Of a stretch of 64,000 nucleotides of DNA, positions 47,301-61,163 are shown one piece after another (the stretch's first letter is position 1; the number at the start of each line of letters is the position of its first letter). Below the pieces are notes generated by a model. That model worked only from the letters and a program-made list of their open reading frames with translations. It was not told the DNA's origin and did no database searches. This DNA is from Zychaea mexicana (Eukaryota; Mucoromycota; Mucoromycetes; Mucorales; Lichtheimiaceae), in assembly GCF_025766255.1 (NCBI RefSeq), contig NW_026516676.1:530091-594090 (forward strand), given 5' to 3'. Both the position numbers and the translations under genes were made by a program.

Positions 47301-49545
47301 GTTGGTACAATTCCAATATGATGAAATCCATTGATTACGTTCTAAAAGCATTTTTCCCTCGATCGAAGCGTTAGCCTATCCCGCCGCCAATGGATCAAAA
47401 CCTTCCGAGAATTAGACTGGTTGAGCCATCCAACCGAAGATTATCTTTGACCAGATATATGTACACTTGTTCACATTCGTATTCCTTCTCTCCAAAACTT
47501 CTTCCTCCCTCAAGTTGGGTTTTTTTCTCTGTTTTTTTCGCAACATCACTTTTATTCTCATAACTGAATCGTACCATAAGGAAGCGACTTGTAGGCTTCA
47601 TGGCGCATGTCACATAGTCTTCCACTATAATCAAACATAATATGTATTTTAAACTAATGATTAAAATGGAGTTGAAAAAAGCGGGGGTCCACTGTACATC
47701 AACTTTTTTTTTCCATACATGTAAATCACAAAGTGCAGCTGTATGCATGGTTTGAGAAAGTTATGATCATGCATATGATATAGTTTAGCAATTCAAAAAG
47801 CATGAGTATATGCTGTGATAGCAGCAGCAGCAGCATGTACATAATGCCGTCAATAAACCAACAGATCGATCAAATGATGTACTTCTTTAGACATAATACA
47901 TACATAAGATCTTCATATAGCTCTGCTCGTGAAACGTTTAATAATAACGGGTGAGAACTTTCTTTTTCCAAGGAATACATGAAATACATACACGTAGACC
48001 AGCAACGGTATATTAACATCAATCATTGCAATATGCCTTTTTTCAATATGAATCCTTATATTTTATCGTTACCGATAGCGATTCCGTTGGGACGCTTTCT
48101 TCTCTTATGTGCTGATATTGCAACAACAAAAATTGGAAAGGACTGCTGCTTTGGGTAATCTGGACTCATCGTGTCAAACAAGACGAAATTTTCGTTAGTG
48201 GGTTTGGATTGACGCGTTTATTTTAATGCAAATAAACAGCATTCTAAATTAGTAGCAAACGTGCCCACGGAAGTTTTGGTCATATGATAAACGTACCAGC
48301 ACTCTTGTTATCTAAGCTTACAACCCAGCTCTCGCTGATACGCATTCATGAGAGAGCTAGAGTCTATGCATTGTCCTTAATTTGCTCTAGCGAACGCACG
48401 TTCCATCTTTATTTTGCACTTTTTCTTTCAAAAAAGAATATGCTGTTCGTTTTACAAGAAACCAGATCCAATGTCCGTAGTACTACTTGTAGGATTTTCA
48501 ACATATTCGCAGATAATACAACATAATAAAAGAGTTAACCACATCGTCATGCTGAACCTCGCAAGCAGGAGCATTCATAGTTTCTATATTATCTGTATTG
48601 ACCCGAAACAGCAAAAGATCGAGACCGCAAGAAGGTACACCAAACATTCTCAATAGCGCACACAATTGGAAAAGCAGATACACACTGCTGCACATGAGTA
48701 CATGCATGCAATCAATATAATGGGTGAACGTGGCACGGAGGTGGTGGTTTTAGTATATGGATTCATGATATGTGCATTGAGTGGGTTTTGAGTGCTTTAC
48801 TATGTAGCTACCCCATAGCAAAAAGCTGATCCTAGTATACACGTATACAGTTGAGACGACGCTATGAATCACTCGATCTGCTAATACAATAGGATGTTTG
48901 TATAATACTCTGAAAATTATGCAGACTTTCATCTAAAAGGAAATTGAGAATTGTGTCATACATATCGCTCAATATCATTGTGGATGTCGATTGCAGAGAA
49001 TGAACAAGGGGGGGGGTTGGGTGCATGAAAGACAGCAAAAGATACTGTAATTCACATGCATTCGTGCATGTATATGTTGGGTGTGGTAAAAGAAAAAGGA
49101 TTTGCAGCAGCAAAACACACATGATTAGCTTTTTTTTCCTTAGTTCTAAGCACTGCATGCATACTCCATGACGTAATTGCACACGGAATAACAGCCAAAA
49201 GTAATAATAATTTGCCAACTTTTTGCATACAATCGCTTGACTAGCTAACAGAAAATAAACATCTACAAAAAACACGACTAAGGTGTACCAGAAAGAGGAA
49301 TGCGTACGAGTAGGGTTTTTGTGGATATCAGGAGACTTTGAAAGAGAGAGAGAGAGAGTGTGTGTGTGTGTATCCAAACAAGAAAAGTGGGGGCAAGGGG
49401 GGAATGGTTCAATATGATGTTAATAAACACAGCGCAGTAGAAAGAATCAGAAGGGCATAGGATTAAGGGAATACATGTTGTTATAGCCGTCGAAGCCGAG
49501 CATGAGCGAGAATGACATGTAACTGTTAGCAATAGCGGCGATCTG
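44337..49545. other. Long region with no confident gene
   Basis: 5.2 kb. At 44577 an ATG opens MPRRVDSM followed at once by GTAAGA, a possible first exon diverging from the mitoribosomal gene, but no matching next exon was found. A plus frame at 45659-45880 has a hydrophobic N-terminal segment (PTLFVAVGAMTTTILLLLFL) like a signal anchor, without further support. Open frames at 47002-47748 were not recognised. The right end (about 48.9-49.5 kb) is probably the 3' UTR of the HMG gene. Confidence 0.3.
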
Positions 49546-51944
49546 CTAGCTGCCCTCATTCTTTTCAGAAGAACTGTCGCTACAACTGCTGTTTTCACCA
49601 AAGCTGTGTCTACGCGGCCGTCGTTTTGTTGGGGTCGCCGTCGTCTCTTTTGTGGGTGTCGACGAGTTCTGTTGCGGCTCGACAGTGGAAAGGGAAGCCT
49701 CACTACGTGCTCGCGGCCTTCTTTGTTGCTGACCATCTTGCCGCTTGGTGAGCTTATCCTTGGATTGAGCGGTATTGTTGTTGTTATTGTTGCTGTCATT
49801 AGTACTATCGTTCTCACTAGAGGTACCGATTGTGATCGGGTTACTGATATTCTTCCCGGTAGTAGTAGTAGTAGTGGTGGGTGTGGATGGCGATGACTGA
49901 GCAGAACCAGAGGTCGGTGTAGAGGTGGTAGTGATGGTAGAGGAATGATTCTGATCATTGTCGAGGGGTGTTGTTGTTGTTCCTACCCTGGGTGGCGGTC
50001 CATTATCCGACGGCGAAGAAGAAGAGAGGGACCCATTTGAGCGATTATCCTGGCTGTTCGGTGATGACCTATGAGCGTAGTTATTGTATTTAGTACAGAT
50101 TAGCAAATATTACTTTTTGAATTGCTACGTTGTTTGGACGAAGCATGGGAACCTCAAAGTGGGAGCACAAACCGCTGGTGTCTGCTCTGGTAACTTGACT
50201 AGGAAGATCTGCTGCTGAGGGTCAGTGCTGCCACCACCGCCACTGCTGCCACCACCGCCACTGCTGCCACTACCAGTACTCATGCTGCTGTTACTACCGC
50301 TCTCGCCTTGATCTGTGGCAGTCTGAATGGCACTGTCACGTTCGGTCGAATTGGAACTAAAATCTGCTATACTGCCGCCACTGTATACACGGGTCCCCAA
50401 AACAAAAAGACAAAAAAGAACAAGGTCGAAAAACAGCGTGTTTTTTTTAATTAGAGAATAGAACAAAGTAACGAGTAGCTTTAAAGGAAACAGGGTATAT
50501 TTTGCACGTCCTAACAGAATCCATGGTTCAGACGGCAGTGGGTATATGGAACGGAGGGGATGGCAACGGTGGCAACATGATTAATGAAAAACACAGAACT
50601 TTTTTTATGTACCTGCTGGGAGAATCAGGCTTTTTCGAAGGCGAGGAGCGTCGTCTCGCTCGTGAAACCAGTCGGTTGGCGACAGCTTGCTTCTCCTTGA
50701 AGTTCTTGAGATACTCCTGATATTGCCGGTACTCAGGTGTGCGGCAGTACTGTTGCATCTCGACCAAGTAGGCGTCCTTGGCTTGCATGGCGGTGAGCTC
50801 GTAGAAATGCTTCTTTTCTGGAGACAGCGTTTTCCACTGCTCGCCGATGGTCTTTGAGATTTCGGCAAAGCCCATACTCTGGTCTTTCATTTCTGCTCGG
50901 ATATGGTTCGAGAACATGACGTAGGCAGAGGGCGGCTTGTTGGGAGCGTTTTTGTCTGGTTTGGGACGTCGTCGGTACTTGCGTTTTGTCTGTTGTTGGA
51001 TGATCATGTCGTTCGTCGTGCGCTTTGAGCCGCCGCTGCTGCTACTGCTACTGCATCCGCTGGTCGAATCGGCTGACAAGGTTTCCACTGGAGGCGAGGG
51101 CACGTTGTTGTTGTTATTGGATGCATTGTTATTAGGGTGGTCGATTTGATGGTGATGATGACGATGATGATGGTTATGATGATGATTAGTAGCAGGACTT
51201 GGTAAAGATTGGAGGTTGTGGTGATCAAGGTGTTGATTGCTAAGATGCAAATGTCCAGGACGCTCCTGCTGATAGAACATCATCGAAGTTTCTGGAACCG
51301 AAAACGTGTTCAACTTTCTTTTTTTTCTCTTTATGAAAGAGGGGCGCAGTGGACAGAATAATAAAAAAAGACATGTCAAAAGAAAAGACATAACACTAGG
51401 CCAGAGTACTTACTGAGTGGATGCTGCAGCTGCTGCTGCTGTAGTTGTTTTGGCTGAGGAATATCCGGATTGTTGTTGTTGTCGAGGCTGCCACCACGGG
51501 TGGTTGCGATATCCCGTTGAATCAGCTAGTGGTAATTTCAGGAAAAGCCAAAAAGAGTTAAACTCCAACCTGCTTGAATTTCTAAATATGGAAGGAGCAA
51601 AGAAATTCAAAGAACATTTTTACCCTGCGATGGCCGCGCTTGACTCCCATGGCGATCATGTCCTCTTCTGTCACTTCGAATAGCTAAAAATAAAGACGCA
51701 AGAGAAAAAGGCATAGCGTGATTGTAGTCACATCGTACATGATCAGCTACTCAGCACAGCTACAGGCTAGACAAACCAGCCAGAACAGCAAAAGCAATGG
51801 GCATACCGATGGCAGCGACTCAAAACCTTCTTCGATGAAGGTGTCCAGGTACTGGAGCAGGCGACAGTGGTCGAAGAAGGCCTTGACCTCTTGGTGGCCT
51901 TGGTCATCCACATCGAACGCCGACATCTCATCCTGAGAGTCCAT
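49546..51944 (-). CDS. Transcription factor with SAM and HMG-box domains
   Basis: Six minus-strand exons (51807-51944, 51624-51683, 51414-51525, 50613-51291, 50153-50380, 49546-50068) give 579 residues. Residues ~15-80 form a SAM-like domain: VKAFFDHCRLLQYLDTFIEE, LFEVTEEDMIAMGVKRGHRR, LIQRDIATTRG. After His/Asn/Ser-rich linker, a basic stretch TKRKYRRRPKPDKNAPNKPP leads into an HMG box at ~220-290 (SAYVMFSNHIRAEMKDQSMG, FAEISKTIGEQWKTLSPEKK, HFYELTAMQAKDAYLVEM). The C-terminus is Ser/Thr/Gly-rich. HMG boxes bend DNA; SAM domains mediate protein contacts. Its neighbours are not those expected of a Mucorales sex locus, so it is probably not the mating-type HMG gene. Confidence 0.82.
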
Positions 51945-52234
51945 GCTTGCTGTGTGTCTTAGTAAGTGCTTACAATGGCGAGTTGCTGCCCACTCTCTGT
52001 TGGATGGTGCGGGGGGGGGGGGCAAGTCTAACTGACAAAGGAAGAAGAAAGGGCAAAAGGAACAAAAACAAAGAAGAAAAAAAGAAGGTCCACCGGTTGC
52101 GCGTAATCTTATATTTAGCAGTCCGCGCCAAAAGGGAAGAACATTCTTCTACTCCCCCACTCCTCGTTTATTATTAATTATTATCATTATTTGCTGCTGC
52201 TGCTGCTGCTTTCGTTTAGAATGGACAACCCCTT

Positions 52235-55086
<2,852 letters not shown>

Positions 55087-56359
55087 TTTATAAAGATAAA
55101 GTAACGTAGTTGGAACGGAGGGCCTAGCTGACTTTTTATGTGTTTCGCAGCTGTAAGCAGTAGCTAGCAAAATTTATCTCAAAAAAATCAAAAAGGACTT
55201 CAAATAATCCTTGAATCTTTTTAACATATACTTATACTGTTCGTTGCTAAGAATGCGCTCTAAGCTTATGTATATGTTCATCAAAGATACAAACGAACAA
55301 CCAAGATGTCTGCCCATGTAGTGCTGTATTACGCTTGTCAGCCTCCTACCGTGTTGAGCAACAATACCGTACCTATATCAACAACGCTTGTAGTGATTGG
55401 GGAATGGCATCAGCAAGTCCAAAAGAAGGATCCTGTCGACTTGTTTTAGCTAACCAAGAAAAATGGAATGAAGCACTAAACGATTGTAACATGAAATACA
55501 TCTTCAAAAAGTGTACTAGAACTTTATAGGTGCTACATTAACGTTGCCGCACGTTATCTGTCGAAGATCAAGAATTAATTTTGGGCCTAGTATGATATCA
55601 TGTGGTGGACCTCATACACGCGAGATTAATTTGTCCACTCTGCTCATGGACGTGTCATCGAGATAATGTTGGTCCCCCAAATCGTGCCAATCACCTATTA
55701 GCGACTCTCTTTATTTGAAAGGTCCTGCTCTGGGATCCATTAAAATTGACAGTATCGAGCCATGCACAAAACTTAATCCCATTTCGCTTATTGTCAGCGA
55801 CCACATATTATGTACTTACAATTACCAAGAACTGTCTTTTGGCCCATCATTTACACTTAGTTGGCGAATATTAGCACACTACGAACAGCTTATTGTATTT
55901 TGCTGCAATTGGGGGAGGGAGCAAAACTTGTCGAATTGAAAATTATATCGAACGCAGATTTGTGCTGGTTGTGGTTTTGTCAAGAAGCTGAAGGGACTCA
56001 AGACCTTAACTTGAGCAGTGATACGTTTGAGCTCCAAAGACTTGACAGAGAGCAGAGCGAGAAGATCGAAGAGTTCTTGGAATAGTGTAGAGGCAGTTTG
56101 ATTCATAACTGAAAGCTCTTCTGTTATATTTATAGCATATCATCATTTCTTATTATGTGCAAATGTAATGATACAAAGTGGTAAGCAGAAAATTAAACTT
56201 TTAAATTTATAGGCGTGACAAATCGAATGTTTTTTTATCATATTATGTAGTAAATAGCATGCTCTATCTACGATCAAATAATGCAAGTGAAAATGCGAGT
56301 GCTTAAACTTATATGTTCTTTATTGAGGCTACATATACATAGGCGTACTCAGCCATCTA
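55087..56359 (+). pseudogene. Gene-free region with possible TPR/LRR remnants
   Basis: Two short plus-strand frames hint at decayed TPR/F-box/LRR sequence. At 55335-55529 LVLANQEKWNEALNDCN resembles one TPR helix pair. At 55861-56085 GAKLVELKIISNADLCW and TQDLNLSSDTFELQRL resemble LRR-like strand spacing. They are in different frames and separated by stops. The rest holds nothing recognisable apart from the DDX41 promoter at the left and the glycosyltransferase 3' flank at the right. Confidence 0.25.
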
Positions 56360-58303
56360 TCAGTTCTGTTTAAGTTTCTTTTCTTGTGTAATTTTCTGAT
56401 AATACACCTTCCAGCTATGATGTGCAAAGCGGATAGCCCATCCCAGTCCCATCACAATAGCAGCTAAACATAAATACAAATCATAATTATTTGCCTTCAA
56501 AAAAGACATCTTTTTAGCGACATCCTGACGATGTGGCAGAATCCCGTCCTTGGTGGCGAATATAACTTCCTCCACCAAATCTGCTCCTCGGGCGACCGCA
56601 TGCTGTGCACGAATCTGCATCAATGCTTGGTATCGCTTGACGTTACTTTGAAGGACACCATCCTTGTCTTGTATTACACGACGCAGTGCTTCGAGAATAT
56701 CGTCAAGCTTGCTTATATCCAAATGCACTGCCACTTGCGCACGGTCAAGCCTAACTGCATTTGCAAGCTGGTCACCAAAAAACGGAATGATAACTGCGCG
56801 CTTGCCTGCGTACGACACTTCGAATAGAGATGTCCCACCGCCATGAGAAAGAAAAGTAATGACTGATGGATGCTGAAGAATTGCAAATTGAGGCGCCCAG
56901 CTGCTCAGTCGAGCGTGTGGATGGTCTCTGTAGAGATCTTCGACGCGATACTCTTGTCCAGATGCTGTCGTGACCGTATTTGGAAATAGTGTTCTTGCAT
57001 TACCATCGATAGATCTTCCAGGCACCCACATAAAACCATCGATTAATCCAGTTTCCAACGCGTTCAACAGGCCGACTAGCACACGCACCGCTTCGTCGCG
57101 TGTCATCGCTGCATGCTGTCCAAAGGCACCAAATACGACGCGTTCATGGTTCTCAAGAAATTTCTGAATGGCAGGCGGCAACGGATCATAGGCGCCATTG
57201 TATATCGGACCGATCATTTCGGACAGCGGTTCCATCGGTCGTGCTTCCTCAATCCCGTAGAGGTTGTTTATGATTACGAGTGAGTGGCGTGTATTATCCT
57301 CGGGCACGAATCCAATACACTTTTGTCGTTGCTGCTCAAATTTTTCCAGCTCTGTAGCCAAGTTCCAGTATAATTGGACAGGGTAGAAAAACTTTTTGTA
57401 GAACCGTAACCAAAGAGAAATACGGTCTGTAGTAGACTCGCTACTAGCTAGACTCAGGTCTTTGTTAATACAGGGAGTGGATGCATTTGATTTGATTAAA
57501 GTTTTTGTTTGCTTCTGAGTTTTTCAAGTTGATTCTCTTGTCATAACAATAAATCAACAGAGTTGAGCACTCTTTGTAATTTTTACCTGAGACCGGATTA
57601 AATAGTACAGTGAGGATAGTAGGTATATTAGCTGCATACGCTGCATCGATACAAGCGGGACAAAAAAAGTCACTGATGACAACGTCAAATTGCTGGTTTG
57701 AGATGACGTTTTTCATATCATTATATACTGTAAATCATTACCGTGTCAGCCGAAACAATACGGATATGTCAAAGTTAAGCACACTTCGATTGGTTGGTTA
57801 CTGGGATTTCTTATCACATACTTGGTTCGTAAACATCTGTATCAAGCTTAAAATCGCTTCGGAGGCCATCCCACGTTCTAGGCTCTCTGATAACATGTTG
57901 GCCTAGCCTGTAGTCAACTGTCTCGTTGCCGAATGACACACCTTTCATTTGTGGGTATGGCTTGAAAAACCTAAGGTGACTGCCCTGGTGTACAGAAAAT
58001 AGTTACAATATTATACCATAATTCTTGTGAGTCTGCCTGAAAGTTAATAATCAGCCTTACTGTTGATGCAAAAGTAATACTGTGCCCACGCTTAGATAGC
58101 TCGTTCAAGATTTGTGCCACCCACGATGTATGACTCGACCCTCCAGCAACTACAGCAAACAAAACATTCCTTGGTGATCGAAATGTTGGTGCGCCGAGTT
58201 CGTTGTATATACTGAGGTGGGAACCAACAACAGCAGCATTTAAAAAAGAAAGCGCTGTTACAACTGTTAGAGCTGCTTTGAATAGGGGATACAGAATGGC
58301 CAT
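56360..58303 (-). CDS. UDP-glycosyltransferase (copy B), acceptor-site lesion
   Basis: Four minus-strand blocks matching copy A: 58061-58303, 57822-57984, 57587-57727 and about 56360-57486, which would give 557 residues. The signal peptide starts MAILYPLFKAALTVV. GGSSHTSWVAQILNELSKRG, SSWAPQFAILQHPSVITFLS, HGGGTSLFEVSYAGKR and FFGDQLANAVRLD carry the UDP-sugar signature. A C-terminal membrane segment (YLCLAAIVMGLGWAIRFAH) follows. Exon phases equal those of copy A. At the acceptor of exon 4, however, the bases before the frame-compatible position (57487-57488) read AA, not AG, and no other in-frame acceptor was found. The gene may be recently inactivated, or splice in a way not seen here. It diverges from the broken F-box gene at 59478. 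Confidence 0.7.
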
Positions 58304-59477
58304 AGGTTCGGGAGCTAAAGAAAAGAAAACAGAAACATAAAGACGAGCTGCGACTGTTGGCGTTTGGTTTTGTTTACTCGATACTTTTTGATGCAGGGAA
58401 GGCTTCTTATTTCGGTGACTCCAACAGCCAAAATTATTATGCATTACGCGCGATTGCCATGCTGATGCCCCGAGTACACTAAGCCTTTAATAGAACATTG
58501 TCCTAGGTTCAATGGTTTTAAAATTCCTCCTCTATCATCGTCATAATAAAATGTCAATTCTGTATATAAATATAATACTCCTTGATACTCGTTTAATACG
58601 TTTATCTCAAGAAAACTTTTAGAGAAAGCCATTGCAGTATGGACCCAACAGAGAATATATGACCACAAAACAAAGATTCTGCGGACAACGTATATCATCT
58701 TTGTCAACCGGAATCTCAGTTAATGCCATTACGGATGTAGAAAGACAAATCCTGGTGCGTACACTTCAGGAACACGACATGTACAGTGCGGTCTATAGAA
58801 GAGTTATTCCTCGTCGTTTCTAGGCACTTTCTCTGCCTCGATCCGACAATCTACTGACGTTGCTTTCACTGACATGATAAAAGCCACGAACAGCGATGGG
58901 AATATTTGGTCCCAATAAAGGCTTGCTTATAAAAATATTTTTGAAAACAACAAAAAACAAAATATTCCACTTATTTGCGTGGGTGCCGCAATACACCTTT
59001 ACCTTCATCAGATGCTTTTGCCATTTTATATGATAATGTGGCAATAAGCAGTCGCAAATGTTGCCACATGATGTTTTATTTTGTACAACGGAAAGGTTGT
59101 TCTCTCTTCATATCATAAGTTTCGCCAATTCTTTCCTTTCTAGTTCGTCTCTACCGTTTTATTTACTGTTCATTCAAACGCACAGTACAGGTTTGTCCTT
59201 ATCTTTAAGACATACATACAATACATATTTATGTGGCGTAACTGACCACCCTGGAAAAACACCACGTCTAAGAAGCGCTCAACATCTTTATGACTCTTCC
59301 TTTGCATCAACAAAGAGGCGCTTATATAACCATCCATATCATCATAACGGACAAGATCGCAGTATGCTTACCCATGATCAAAACATTAAATTTCGGCAGA
59401 CGCGCGATAATAACATACAGCACAACGATCATCCTAAATCACCAAAGATAGCAAAACAACGACAAGATACATAAGCA
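58304..59477. promoter_or_regulatory. Divergent region between glycosyltransferase B and F-box remnant
   Basis: About 1.2 kb. It is the counterpart of the divergent region at 308-1064 near the other end of the window. A plus frame at 59058-59474 (ending KSPKIAKQRQD) may be a remnant of the linker before the F-box; a TPR part was not found. Otherwise nothing is recognised. Confidence 0.3.
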
Positions 59478-61163
59478 GTATCCATATTATTATCTTCTCC
59501 AGAACAGCAACCAAACTGCCAAGAAATCCATAAAAAAATGGCTTTCTTACGACATCCGGTGCGTGATTTTTGAAAATCTTACTTACAAAGGCCTCATACG
59601 TTGCACGGGCGTCTGTCAAGCACGGTGTGACTTCATGGTGGAGTGGCCGACATTTTGGCAAAAACTTTCAATCGAATTGCCGCACTTGGATAAAGTAATT
59701 TTGGATCCCTTGCTACGTCGTGATCATGTAAACGTAATACGATTGAGCGGTTCGAACATTAAAGTTGGGCGCAATATTCTTGTATTCTTGATTAACTCGG
59801 AGAGCTATGTACTCAAGTATTAAAAGTTCGTGTATGTTACCTGAATGCTGGTTTTTCTGCTGGAAAGCGAAGAAAAAATACGTGTTAATGATGATGATAA
59901 TGCTTAAAGATTTTAGCGACCTCAATTTCAGGGAAATCGACATAGCACTTTTACCAAGTGCGCTGCGGTCAACACGAGCTGTCAAACATATCGATTTCAT
60001 GTATTGCACGTTTCCTAAGATCCCAGGGGGTGCGCCCAATTCTAAAAACCTGCTCAAACGTCTCACACCTATCGTTTTCACAGACGCCAAAAGTACCTGC
60101 CAAAGATTATATTCATTCTCCAAGAAAAAGCGATATTATTATACCCAACACGAACTACAGCTCGCTCACATCCTTGAAATTATGCTTCAAATATGCATAG
60201 TACGGTGTCGTTTATCCGGTATATTCGACGATGCCCGAATCTCTTGCACTTGTATTTGGATTCTGGCGGCTCGATACATCAAGGGCATTGTATCATGCAA
60301 GCACTCAAACACTGTCCTCAACTCAAAACTGCGGTCGTGAACGAGAAAGCAGAGATGCCTCCGACGGTCAAAGACGGGGTCGATGGCAAATCTTTGTCGG
60401 ACACCACGTTTTCATTAGAAGCAAGAATCAAACGATCACCAAAGGAGCTCCGTAGACTGGTACTGGCAGGTGAAAACATCCACTTATCAGATAGGGATAT
60501 GTTGGTGTCAATCTACAAAAAGTACCACAAGAGCTTGGGGCTACTGTATCTCTAGGATTACCCTATGATTGGGCGTTCTTTAGATTAGCTGGAACGTTAC
60601 CAAGCGCCGCTTTTGCGCGAGATACGTCTATTGACCAGCCGAACAATCGTGCGATCGAACAACAAACGAGTCAACAAAACATTAGCAGTCATTTTCTCGA
60701 ATTGTTTATTGTTGGAAGTGATCGAGGCTAACGATGGCACTAGACGAACACTCCCATCATATGCAACCGACATAACTGTCGACGATATTGTGCTCAAGTC
60801 TATTGCGAGCAATTGTCGCTTGGTACGTCATATTCAAGTTACCGGTCATCGAAGGCATTCGAGCGACGGTATACGGTATTTCTTTTCAGCAGTAGGTGGT
60901 AAACAACACAACAACTCACAGACCTAAAAATTGATATGAACTGCAACGATGTTTTATTATGTGTCAAGAGGATCAAGGCACTTAAAAGACTACACGCCAG
61001 CAAGGACACATGTATTTATCAAGGATTGACATTCCATCATCCTGGTGACAAACAAGCTGCGGATCGTATCCTGCAAGAGCGTGGCGGTTCGTTCATTTTC
61101 GGATTTATAGAGTTCAAACACCTCATCGGAATTGATATAGCAACACATAATAATTTCAGCTGA
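59478..61163 (+). pseudogene. F-box / leucine-rich-repeat protein gene, frameshifted
   Basis: Plus-strand frames in order spell an F-box then LRR protein. The F-box reads KKWLSYDIRCVIFENLTYKG, LIRCTGVCQARCDFMVEWPT and FWQKLSIELPHLDKVILDPL (about 59535-59710). LRR-like pieces follow: LKDFSDLNFREIDIALLPSA, YIRRCPNLLHLYLDSGGSI, MQALKHCPQLKTAVV, LRRLVLAGENIHLSD, SNCLLLEVIEANDG and SNCRLVRHIQVTGH. The frame changes near 59820, 60000, 60195, 60560 and 60925, with stops between, so it is not functional. F-box proteins are SCF ubiquitin-ligase adaptors. It diverges from glycosyltransferase B, mirroring the TPR-gene/glycosyltransferase A pair at the left edge. Confidence 0.65.

Noticed and set aside
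49546..51944. Mucorales sex (mating-type) locus because of the HMG box
   Set aside because: The usual flanking genes (a triose phosphate transporter and an RNA helicase of the RnhA type) are not seen, and the protein has an N-terminal SAM domain. The neighbouring helicase is DDX41, a different family.
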